From Bacteroidales bacterium UBA4073 (GTDB lineage: Bacteria; Bacteroidota; Bacteroidia; Bacteroidales; Tenuifilaceae): a stretch of 5,524 nt of DNA. Below the pieces are notes generated by a model, which had not been told where the DNA came from, did no database searches, and was given only the letters and a program-made list of their open reading frames with translations. Both the position numbers and the translations under genes were made by a program. Shown in pieces: positions 1 to 5,469 of the stretch (position 1 is the first letter of the stretch; each line of letters opens with the position of its first letter). Location: contig DFYV01000111.1 in NCBI GenBank assembly GCA_002383425.1, positions 1 through 5,524 on the forward strand, given 5' to 3'.

Positions 1-75
1 AACTGAATGGTTACTGATTAGTTACGAGTTCTGAAATATCAAAATATATTCAAAATGTACTGAAAAAGGGTATCG

Positions 76-681
76 TTACTTGAAAAAAAGCATAAAAACA
101 AGTGAGAAACCCGTAAGGAACCCTGCGTAAACCTGAGCGGGATTATGATCGCCCTTGATAAGGCGTGCCGATGCTAAAAAACCTGAAAGTATTATACATA
201 TTGCAAAAATTAGGATAGCCTCATGATGCCCTTGAAAAGCCGATGCTAAAAGGAATCCCGAAATACCTCCAATTCCGGTTAGGTGTAGGCTAATCTTCCA
301 GAAATACGAAATGGCAGCGGATATCATTAATGTGTAAATACCTACTTGAAGAATCTTAATAAGAACAAATGGCACCTGAAGCTTAGTGAAAATAAAAATT
401 GTGAAGATGTAAGGCAGAACAGATATAGCTAATGGGAAAACCCTCTCCCTGTTGTTGTTTAGCCTATAATCGTGTATTAGATTTAGTTTTTTGAGTAATA
501 CCACTAAAAGCAATGGCAGTAGTATGGTGTTGATGGCCACAAATACAGTAATCATCATTTTATACTTGACTGGCAAAAAAGCAACAAACGAGTTTGATGA
601 AAATATTACGATGAAGATGTATGTGGTAGCCAGTATGGGGTGAAGTATAACTGAAAGCAAATGCGAAATTCTATGTAACAT
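76..681 (-). CDS. PAP2-like polytopic membrane protein, divergent active site
   Basis: A 201-residue integral membrane protein with about six or seven hydrophobic segments (roughly residues 13-35, 42-64, 84-100, 106-126, 134-149, 155-172 and 182-200) and no cleavable signal peptide. Its C-terminal half resembles the PAP2 (type 2 phosphatidic acid phosphatase) signature. KISLH at 129-133 sits where the PSGH motif would be. SARLIKGDHNPAQ at 171-183 keeps the SRxxxxxHxxxD spacing exactly, with R173 and H179, but the final aspartate is replaced by Q183. NNNRERVFP at 76-84 may stand in for the KxxxxxxRP motif. By family knowledge, PAP2 proteins dephosphorylate lipid phosphates such as undecaprenyl pyrophosphate at the membrane; whether this one is catalytic is uncertain. 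It is the last gene of the operon, 14 bp after rpoN. The ATG is the first residue of the hydrophobic N-terminal region, with no clear ribosome binding site. The membrane nature is firm and the PAP2 assignment moderate. Confidence 0.8.
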   Translation of the reverse strand: MLHRISHLLSVILHPILATTYIFIVIFSSNSFVAFLPVKYKMMITVFVAINTILLPLLLVVLLKKLNLIHDYRLNNNRERVFPLAISVLPYIFTIFIFTKLQVPFVLIKILQVGIYTLMISAAISYFWKISLHLTGIGGISGFLLASAFQGHHEAILIFAICIILSGFLASARLIKGDHNPAQVYAGFLTGFSLVFMLFFK

Positions 682-695
682 GTCAAAATGCAGAT

Positions 696-2153
696 TTAGT
701 TAAGCTCCTTTCTAAGTCGAGCAACAGGTATTCCAAGTTGTTCACGGTACTTGGCAACGGTTCTTCGCGCTATGGGGAAACCCTGACTTTTAAGTATTTC
801 CATTAGTTCCTCATCGGTAAGGGGGTTAAGCTTGTCCTCGGTGTCAACATACTGGGAAAGTATTTTTTTGATTTCACGGGTCGAAACCTCTACGCCAGAA
901 TCGTTTTGCATACCCTCGCTAAAGAAGTGCTTTAGGGGGAAAATTCCGAAATGGGTTTGTATATACTTGCTATTGGCAACGCGCGAAATGGTGGAAATAT
1001 CGAGTCCTGTTGCTTCGGCAACATCCTTCAGTATCATAGGTTTAAGCTTGCTCTCATTGCCATCGCGGAAGTACTCCTTTTGGTAATCGAGAATAGCCTG
1101 CATGGTGATCAAAAGGGTATTCTGGCGCTGTTTCAGCGCATCGATAAACCACTTGGCCGCCTCAATTTTCTGCTTAACAAAGGTTATCGCTTCGCGCTCC
1201 TGGCTTGAACTGTAATCCTTGTTGTAGGCATACGACTCAAGCATATCGGAATATTCCTTGCTTATACGTAGTTCGGGTACATTGTAGGAATTAAGACTTA
1301 ACCTAAAATCTCCATCTTCGTAATCGAGAATAAAATCGGGTATAATATGCTGTGCCGATTGGTCATAGGGGTCGGTAAAACTTCCTCCGGGTTTGGGATT
1401 TAACTTCAAAATCTCATCAACTGCCAACTTGAGCTTAGCATCGGAGAGGTTCAGCTTTGAAGCAATTTTATCGTAATGTTTTTTAATAAACTCATCAAAG
1501 TGATACTTCAGTATTTTGTAGGCAATTTGGGTGATCCCGTTTTGCTGCTCCTTAGCCTTAATCTGAATAAGGAGGCATTCCTGCAAGTCGCGAGCGCCAA
1601 CGCCGGGAGGGTCGAATTCCTGAATAACGTAAAGTATTTGCTCCAACTCATCCTCACTGGTCTCAATATTCAGCGAGAAGGCAATATCGTCGGCAATAGA
1701 GGTAAGCTTACGACGTATGTACCCATCACCATCGATATTACCAATAAGGTAAAGGCCAAGTTGCTTTTGGCGTTCGGATAGATCGGCCATGCCAAGTTGA
1801 TTTTCGAGATGCTCGTGGAACGAAATCCCTGTTGAGAAAGGGATTTCCTCACGTTTGTCATCGTACGAGGTGTTGCTGGAATAAAGCCTGTACGAGGGGA
1901 TATCGTCGTCGTTCATGTAGTCCTCTAAGGAGAACTCATCATCATTGCCTTCCTTATTGTCGTCAGGCAAAACAATTTCGGGTTCAGCTGATGGCTCTGA
2001 CTGTTCAGCCTCTTCGAGTGTGGGATTTTCCTCTAACTCCTTTTTTATACGCTGCTCAAGCAACATGGTAGGGATCTCCAGCAACTTGATCATTTGGATT
2101 TGCTGGGGCGATAACCGCTGTAGAAGTTTTTGCTGTAGCCGCTGCTTGAGCAT
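696..2153 (-). CDS. rpoN: RNA polymerase sigma-54 factor
   Basis: A full-length, 485-residue sigma-54, which directs core RNA polymerase to -24/-12 promoters and needs an AAA+ enhancer-binding protein to open them. Region I is the Q- and L-rich N-terminus (residues 1-50, with LSPQQIQMIKLLEIP at 14-28), the part contacted by activators. Region II (about 50-115) is acidic and low-complexity, as is usual. The core-binding domain follows (about 115-260), with NIDGDGYI at 139-146, FDPPGVGARDLQECLL at 180-195 and LNPKPGG at 251-257. A DNA-binding helix-turn-helix lies at 374-398 (LKDVAEATGLDISTISRVAN). The diagnostic RpoN box ARRTVAKYRE is intact at 462-471 near the C-terminus, which reads the -24 element. 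The gene starts 6 bp after the asnS stop, so it is probably co-transcribed and translationally linked; the AAAGG just upstream of the ATG is a weak ribosome binding site overlapping the asnS end. No enhancer-binding protein is encoded in the window. Identification is secure. Confidence 0.98.
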   Translation of the reverse strand: MLKQRLQQKLLQRLSPQQIQMIKLLEIPTMLLEQRIKKELEENPTLEEAEQSEPSAEPEIVLPDDNKEGNDDEFSLEDYMNDDDIPSYRLYSSNTSYDDKREEIPFSTGISFHEHLENQLGMADLSERQKQLGLYLIGNIDGDGYIRRKLTSIADDIAFSLNIETSEDELEQILYVIQEFDPPGVGARDLQECLLIQIKAKEQQNGITQIAYKILKYHFDEFIKKHYDKIASKLNLSDAKLKLAVDEILKLNPKPGGSFTDPYDQSAQHIIPDFILDYEDGDFRLSLNSYNVPELRISKEYSDMLESYAYNKDYSSSQEREAITFVKQKIEAAKWFIDALKQRQNTLLITMQAILDYQKEYFRDGNESKLKPMILKDVAEATGLDISTISRVANSKYIQTHFGIFPLKHFFSEGMQNDSGVEVSTREIKKILSQYVDTEDKLNPLTDEELMEILKSQGFPIARRTVAKYREQLGIPVARLRKELN

Positions 2154-2159
2154 AGCCTT

Positions 2160-3557
2160 TTAAAATTCGCAATTTTTAGGGGTACGCGGGAAAGGTATTA
2201 CATCGCGAATATTGCTCATTCCGGTTACAAAGAGCAGCAAGCGCTCAAAACCAAGACCGAAACCGCTATGAGGTGCCGAGCCAAACTTACGGGTTTCAAG
2301 GTACCACCAAACATCCTTTTCGGGGATGTTCAGCTCACGAATACGGTTTAAAAGCTTATTGTAAACCTCCTCGCGTTGTGAACCCCCAATAATTTCACCA
2401 ATTTTTGGAAAGAGCACATCCATGGCACGTACGGTTTTACCATCGTCGTTTTGCTTCATGTAAAAAGCCTTAATTTCCTTGGGATAGTCGGTTAGTATTA
2501 CAGGTTTTTTGAAATGTTTTTCAACAAGATACCGCTCGTGCTCCGACTGCAAATCGACTCCCCAGAAAACGGGGAATTCCCACTTTTGGTCAGCTGCTTC
2601 AAGAATTTCAATTGCCCTTGTATAGGTCAATCTTTCGAATGTGTTCTCCAGTACGAACTTAAGTCTATCAATGAGTTCGTTATCGTACATCTTATTCAGG
2701 AATTCCAAATCATCAGTACATTGCTCAAGGGCATACCTAATCAGATATTTCAGGAAATCCTCGGCAAGGTCCATATTATCATGAATATCGTAGAAAGCCA
2801 TTTCGGGTTCAATCATCCAAAACTCGGCTAAGTGGCGTGGGGTATTTGAATTTTCGGCACGGAAAGTAGGGCCAAAGGTATAAACTTCCGAAAGGGCTAA
2901 TGCGCCCAGCTCGGCTTCGAGTTGACCCGATACGGTTAGCTTAACTTCCTTGCCAAAAAAATCTTCATCCCAATTAATTGTTCCATCCTGATTACGGGGA
3001 GGATTTTCCAAATCAAGGGTGGTTACCCGGAATAAGGCACCGGCACCCTCGGCATCGGAGCCTGTTATAATGGGGGTATGGATATAGAAAAAACCCTTGT
3101 CGTTGAAATACTTATGAATGGCAAAAGCCATGGCATGCCTGATTCGCAGTACTGCTCCAAAAGTATTTGTTCGTGGGCGCAGGTGTGCAATCTCGCGTAG
3201 GAATTCCATGCTATGCCCTTTTTTCTGAAGGGGATAACTTGAGGCATCGGCTTCGCCAAGTACTTCAAGGGTATTAGCCTGTATCTCCACGCGCTGCCCC
3301 GATCCGGGTGAATCGACCAGTTTCCCCCTCACGGCAATACAGGCCCCGGTGGTTACCCCTTTAAGCTGCTCCTCGGTAAAAACGGTCATGTCAAATACCA
3401 CCTGTATGCTATGAATGGTTGAGCCATCGTTTAGGGCTACAAAAGCAACATTCTTGTTCCCGCGTTTGGTACGTACCCAACCCATTGCAGCTACATCAGT
3501 ACCAACAACTCCACTATCGAGTATTTGCTTTACTTTTGTTCTATCACTATTTCTCAT
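2160..3557 (-). CDS. asnS: Asparaginyl-tRNA synthetase
   Basis: A complete 465-residue class IIb aminoacyl-tRNA synthetase that charges tRNA-Asn with asparagine in the cytoplasm using ATP. Residues about 20-100 form the N-terminal OB-fold anticodon-binding domain (MGWVRTKRGNKNVAFVALND at 25-44). Residues about 115-465 form the catalytic domain: motif 1 region around IHTPIITGSDAEGAG (159-173), motif 2 FRAENSNTPRHLAEFWMIEP (232-251) with the class II arginine in FRAE, and motif 3 GFGLGFERLLLFVTG (432-446) with ER before the hydrophobic helix, closing with IRDVIPFPRTP (450-460). The block LTVSGQLEAELGALALSEVY (207-226) and the motif 2 sequence are typical of AsnRS rather than AspRS or LysRS. Length is normal for the bacterial family. 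It leads the operon with rpoN 6 bp downstream; a promoter with a perfect -7 element lies about 55 bp before the ATG. Its presence suggests direct tRNA-Asn charging in this organism. Identification is secure. Confidence 0.98.
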   Translation of the reverse strand: MRNSDRTKVKQILDSGVVGTDVAAMGWVRTKRGNKNVAFVALNDGSTIHSIQVVFDMTVFTEEQLKGVTTGACIAVRGKLVDSPGSGQRVEIQANTLEVLGEADASSYPLQKKGHSMEFLREIAHLRPRTNTFGAVLRIRHAMAFAIHKYFNDKGFFYIHTPIITGSDAEGAGALFRVTTLDLENPPRNQDGTINWDEDFFGKEVKLTVSGQLEAELGALALSEVYTFGPTFRAENSNTPRHLAEFWMIEPEMAFYDIHDNMDLAEDFLKYLIRYALEQCTDDLEFLNKMYDNELIDRLKFVLENTFERLTYTRAIEILEAADQKWEFPVFWGVDLQSEHERYLVEKHFKKPVILTDYPKEIKAFYMKQNDDGKTVRAMDVLFPKIGEIIGGSQREEVYNKLLNRIRELNIPEKDVWWYLETRKFGSAPHSGFGLGFERLLLFVTGMSNIRDVIPFPRTPKNCEF

Positions 3558-3596
3558 GTTAGTACAATATCATTCCTAAAAACAATACTTTCACAC

Positions 3597-3628
3597 TTGG
3601 TTTTATCCTTACAAAAATAGTAACTTTA
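3597..3628 (+). promoter_or_regulatory. Candidate plus-strand promoter for the 34-residue ORF
   Basis: TTGG at 3597-3600, a 20-base spacer, then TAACTTTA at 3621-3628. This resembles the Bacteroidetes TTTG / TAnnTTTG arrangement with the right spacing, but the last base of the -7 box is A instead of G. It would start a transcript near 3635, about 30 nt ahead of the ATG at 3664. It is back to back with the asnS promoter, so the two polymerases would compete for the same DNA. Confidence 0.4.
3612..3619 (-). promoter_or_regulatory. Candidate Bacteroidetes promoter (-7 box) for the asnS operon
   Basis: On the minus strand this reads TATTTTTG, an exact match to the Bacteroidetes -7 consensus TAnnTTTG, 54 bases upstream of the asnS ATG. 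No perfect TTTG is found 19-21 bases further upstream; the best candidate there is a poor TTAATG, so the -33 element is weak. The expected transcript start is near 3605, giving a leader of about 50 nt without a Shine-Dalgarno. It overlaps an oppositely oriented promoter-like sequence. Confidence 0.6.
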
Positions 3629-3663
3629 ATCGGATTTCATTAACCTTAACCCGATTCGTTTAC

Positions 3664-3768
3664 ATGTCATCTAATATTTATGAGAAATACGGAGCCATAG
3701 CTGTCGCTTTGGTACTACTTGCAATATATGTACTGGGAATTTCGGATTTAAGCACAACTGATGGTTGA
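3664..3768 (+). CDS. Putative 34-residue single-pass membrane microprotein
   Basis: ATG at 3664 to TGA at 3766-3768 encodes 34 residues. It opens with a short polar segment (MSSNIYEKY), followed by one hydrophobic helix (GAIAVALVLLAIYVLGI, residues 10-26), then a short polar tail (SDLSTTDG). The layout is that of a small single-span inner-membrane protein with the N-terminus probably inside. A promoter-like sequence with correct spacing lies upstream; there is no Shine-Dalgarno, which is normal for this phylum. The last four codons and the stop are already inside the heptamer array that begins near 3758, so the native C-terminus may have been replaced or cut short when the repeats arose; the ORF could be the 5' remnant of a longer gene. 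I do not recognise the family and assign no function. Confidence 0.45.
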   Translation: MSSNIYEKYGAIAVALVLLAIYVLGISDLSTTDG

Positions 3769-3930
3769 TGGATGTTCGTTGTTCGTTGTTCGGGAAAATA
3801 GTTGTTGGTTGACGGTTGATGGTTGATGGTTGACGGTTCACGTTTCACGTTTAACTTTTCACGTTTCACGGTTGATGGCATAATGGTTGTTCGTTGTTCG
3901 GAAAAATAGTTGACAGTTGATGGTTGATGG
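3758..3930. repeat. Degenerate heptamer tandem-repeat array, TTGATGG/TTGTTCG/TTTCACG families
   Basis: An intergenic array with a 7-base period. Five units run in phase from 3758 to 3792 (TTGATGG at 3765, then TTGTTCG at 3779 and 3786). After an 8-base GGAAAATA break, eleven units run in unbroken phase from 3801 to 3877, going from GTTGATG-type to TTTCACG-type and back to GTTGATG at 3871. After another break, TTGTTCG recurs at 3887 and 3894, and GTTGATG-type units at 3909, 3916 and 3923. A larger module is duplicated inside it: 3781-3804 and 3889-3912 match at 23 of 24 bases. No transposase, spacer or stable CRISPR-like repeat is present. Confidence 0.85.
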
Positions 3931-3948
3931 TAAAACAGAGGTTTTGGA

Positions 3949-4004
3949 ATCTAAAATCTGAAATTTTGAATTTCGAATCTGTAATTTGAAATCTGAAATC
4001 ACAA
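3949..4004. repeat. Degenerate AT-rich heptamer array, ATCTGAA family
   Basis: Eight consecutive 7-base units in perfect phase, starting at 3949, 3956, 3963, 3970, 3977, 3984, 3991 and 3998. The consensus is ATCTGAA: exact at 3956 and 3991, with most of the others differing at one to three positions, for example ATTTGAA at 3984 and ATTTCGA at 3970; the last unit (ATCACAA) is the most decayed. The first two bases are AT in every unit. It follows the GTTGATG-type array after about 19 unrelated bases and has no coding signature. Confidence 0.75.
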
Positions 4005-4028
4005 ATTAGCCATAGCCTAGAGAAGGAA

Positions 4029-4072
4029 AATGTTTTTATTTAGAACATATATTTGTTTTGTATTGAAACATT
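4029..4072. promoter_or_regulatory. Candidate operator half-sites for the XRE-type antitoxin
   Basis: TGTTT at 4054-4058 and AAACA at 4066-4070 form an inverted repeat with a 7-base centre lying between the two promoter boxes. The same half-site occurs again upstream, so AATGTTT (4029-4035) is an exact inverted match to AAACATT (4066-4072). Autorepression from such a position is typical of HTH antitoxins. The region is AT-rich and short arms like these can arise by chance. Confidence 0.3.
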
Positions 4073-4083
4073 GCGTATTTTTG
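4052..4083 (+). promoter_or_regulatory. Bacteroidetes-type promoter of the toxin-antitoxin operon
   Basis: TTTG at 4052-4055, a 20-base spacer, and TATTTTTG at 4076-4083 match the Bacteroidetes housekeeping promoter (TTTG, 19-21 bases, TAnnTTTG) without a mismatch. The predicted transcript start is near 4090, leaving a leader of about 24 nt before the ATG at 4114. No strong Shine-Dalgarno is seen in the leader. Confidence 0.7.
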
Positions 4084-4113
4084 TTCCGTTAAAAAACTAA
4101 ACTTGAAATTGAG

Positions 4114-4917
4114 ATGGATATAAAATTGTTGCAAAAGCAAATTGGTCAGAGGATAGCTAAACTCCGTAAGATGAAAGGGCTGTCTCAGGAAGATTTGGCT
4201 AAAAGCGTTAAAATTTCCCGGCCATCATTGGCTCAAATTGAGTTGGGCAACAGAAGTGTTAATATTCTTGAACTGCAAAAACTCTCACAGGTTTTGGGAT
4301 TCTCTTTAGATGATTTTATGTCCAAGGATTTCATGTCAAATCAAGAGGTTGAAGGTAAAGAAGAAAAAAAGAAAAAGAACGTAAAAGAACGAATTTCTGT
4401 ACCAATACTACAAGTCAGCAAGTTCAAAAATGTCTTGTTATATATTCTTGAACGCTGTGCTGGTAAGCCAAATGTTGGTGAAACCGTTCTTTACAAATTG
4501 CTATATTTCTCGGACTTCAATTATTATGAGCTGTACGAGGAGCATTTAACAGGGGCAAAGTATCGAAAATTACCATTTGGGCCTGTTCCGCAAAAGTTAG
4601 ATGTAATAATCAATCAAATGGTTGAAGGTGGTGAAATTGAAAGGGTAAAGGTTCCATATTTTGATAAGGTTCAAACAAGATATATCCCTTTGGTTTCGGC
4701 AGATTTAAAAATCATTAACGGTGCAGAAAAAGAAATAATTGACAAGGTCATTGAACAGTTTAGTGATTGGTCGGCTGTTGCAATTAGCAACTATTCCCAC
4801 AAGGATATGCCCTGGTTGGCTACAAAAGAAGGGGAAGAAATAGATTATGAACTGGCCTTTTATAGAGAAGTTCCTTTCTCAGTAAGAAACTATGTAGATG
4901 AGATTGAAGAGCAATGA
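4114..4917 (+). CDS. XRE-family HTH / Panacea (DUF4065, SocA-like) antitoxin
   Basis: A 267-residue two-domain protein. Residues about 11-70 form a Cro/C1-type helix-turn-helix (IGQRIAKLRKMKGLSQEDLA, then SRPSLAQIELGNRSVNILEL), which should bind DNA. A lysine- and glutamate-rich linker (about 76-93) leads to a Panacea/DUF4065 domain (about 100-255) with the typical KLLYFSDFNYYE (128-139), a GAKYRKLPFGPVP segment (147-159) and SNYSHKDMPW (225-234). By family knowledge, Panacea domains are antitoxins that neutralise many unrelated toxin folds, and Caulobacter SocA is a protease adaptor for its toxin SocB. Here it would bind the protein encoded by the next gene, whose ATG overlaps its stop, and likely represses its own promoter through the HTH. 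Antitoxin first, toxin second is the classical order. The ATG at 4114 puts the HTH at the N-terminus and fits the promoter spacing. Domain calls are confident; the partner is inferred from context. Confidence 0.9.
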   Translation: MDIKLLQKQIGQRIAKLRKMKGLSQEDLAKSVKISRPSLAQIELGNRSVNILELQKLSQVLGFSLDDFMSKDFMSNQEVEGKEEKKKKNVKERISVPILQVSKFKNVLLYILERCAGKPNVGETVLYKLLYFSDFNYYELYEEHLTGAKYRKLPFGPVPQKLDVIINQMVEGGEIERVKVPYFDKVQTRYIPLVSADLKIINGAEKEIIDKVIEQFSDWSAVAISNYSHKDMPWLATKEGEEIDYELAFYREVPFSVRNYVDEIEEQ

Positions 4918-5258
4918 CATTTGATGAATTAGCCGAATTTGAAAAGGATTTAAAAAATCTTTTAAAAAAATACAGAACTCTAAATGACGATTTAGACGTG
5001 GTTAAAAAGGTGTTGGAAGTAACTCCCAATGAAAGGCCACCATTTAGTTTTCGTATTGATAATTTGGGATTGGAAACGTGTATCATCAAAGTGAAAAGAA
5101 TTGCCTGTAAAGCTTTAAAGGGCAGAGGGGTTAATTCAGGATTAAGGTTAATTTATGCTTACTTTCCTGATGAACAAAAAATCACCTTCATTGAATTGTA
5201 TCATAAGAACGACAAGGAAAATGAAGATAGGAACAGAATAGCAGATAATTTTATATGA
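4914..5258 (+). CDS. RelE/ParE-superfamily-like putative toxin
   Basis: A soluble 114-residue protein whose ATG overlaps the antitoxin stop by four bases (ATGA), a sign of translational coupling. It starts with a charged helical region (about 2-36, EFEKDLKNLLKKYRTLNDDL) followed by a segment that reads like the RelE/ParE core: a VKRIACKALKGRG stretch (60-72), SGLRLIYAYFPDEQKITFIE (75-94) as paired beta strands, then LYHKNDKENED (95-105) and a short C-terminal helix. Basic and aromatic residues K67, K69, R71, R78, Y81, Y96 and K98 are candidates for an RNA-cleaving site by comparison with RelE/HigB-type toxins; none is proven. The likely role is a translation-inhibiting ribonuclease held inactive by the Panacea protein. 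Alternative: a non-RNase ParE-like gyrase poison. The toxin role rests on size, fold-like pattern and operon position. Confidence 0.75.
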   Translation: MTFDELAEFEKDLKNLLKKYRTLNDDLDVVKKVLEVTPNERPPFSFRIDNLGLETCIIKVKRIACKALKGRGVNSGLRLIYAYFPDEQKITFIELYHKNDKENEDRNRIADNFI

Positions 5259-5294
5259 GCCCAGTCTAAAATGTTTACAGGCAAAAAGGACATA

Positions 5295-5385
5295 AGGCGT
5301 AAAGCGTTAGGCGTTGGACGTTAGGCGTGAGGCGTAAGGTGTGATTCGTAAGGCGTGAGACGTTTAACTTCAGGACTCATGACTT
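5295..5385. repeat. Degenerate heptamer array, AGGCGTA family
   Basis: Ten consecutive 7-base units in phase from 5295 to 5364 with consensus AGGCGTN; units at 5295 and 5330 read AGGCGTA, and 5323 and 5351 read AGGCGTG. The GT at unit positions 5-6 is present in all ten. Three further units to 5385 (for example ATGACTT at 5379) continue the phase but have drifted from the consensus. It begins 36 bp after the toxin stop. No transposon ends or ORF are associated, and I see no hairpin with a T-run that would serve as terminator. Confidence 0.85.
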
Positions 5386-5441
5386 AACAGCAAAATAAAA
5401 TGTCGTAAGTTTACATATAATTAGTTAATAAACAGGCAAAA

Positions 5442-5469
5442 AAATACTAAAATCTAATTTCTAAATACT
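5442..5469. repeat. Short AT-rich heptamer array, AAATNCT family
   Basis: Four in-phase 7-base units start at 5442, 5449, 5456 and 5463, and all end in CT; AAATACT occurs at both ends. A further AAATCCT lies out of phase at 5474-5480. The AT-rich composition makes this the least certain of the arrays, but it shares the period of the others. Confidence 0.5.

Larger units (their letters stand above)
3769..4113. other. 345-bp intergenic region made mostly of heptamer repeats plus a promoter
   Basis: This gap between the microprotein ORF and the toxin-antitoxin operon has no supportable gene. About two thirds is heptamer repeat (to 4004). The remainder, 4005-4113, is AT-rich and holds the operon's promoter and candidate operator half-sites. 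The minus-strand open frame that crosses the repeats lacks a recognisable domain and is composed of translated repeats. Confidence 0.7.

Noticed and set aside
1..75. Possible decayed heptamer array downstream of the PAP2-like gene
   Set aside because: Segments such as GGTTACT and GATTAGT hint at a 7-base rhythm, but fewer than three units resemble each other, so it cannot be told from chance in AT-rich DNA. No operon terminator hairpin is visible here either.
3678..3881. Minus-strand 67-codon open frame across the left repeat array
   Set aside because: Most of its residues are translated heptamers, there is no domain, and it lies opposite the repeats and the microprotein ORF. It is a by-product of low-complexity DNA.
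3758..4004. CRISPR array
   Set aside because: The repeats are only 7 bases long, contiguous and degenerate. There are no unique spacers of uniform length, no leader and no cas genes nearby.
4820..5089. Minus-strand 89-codon open frame opposite the toxin-antitoxin junction
   Set aside because: It is antisense to two well-supported overlapping genes, and its translation shows no domain or sensible composition.
5259..5294. Rho-independent terminator after the toxin gene
   Set aside because: No inverted repeat of useful length followed by a T-run is visible between the stop codon and the AGGCGTA array.
5406..5413. TAAGTTTA as a promoter -7 box for a gene beyond the right edge
   Set aside because: It has one mismatch to TAnnTTTG and no TTTG at 19-21 bases upstream, and no start codon with an open frame follows within the window.
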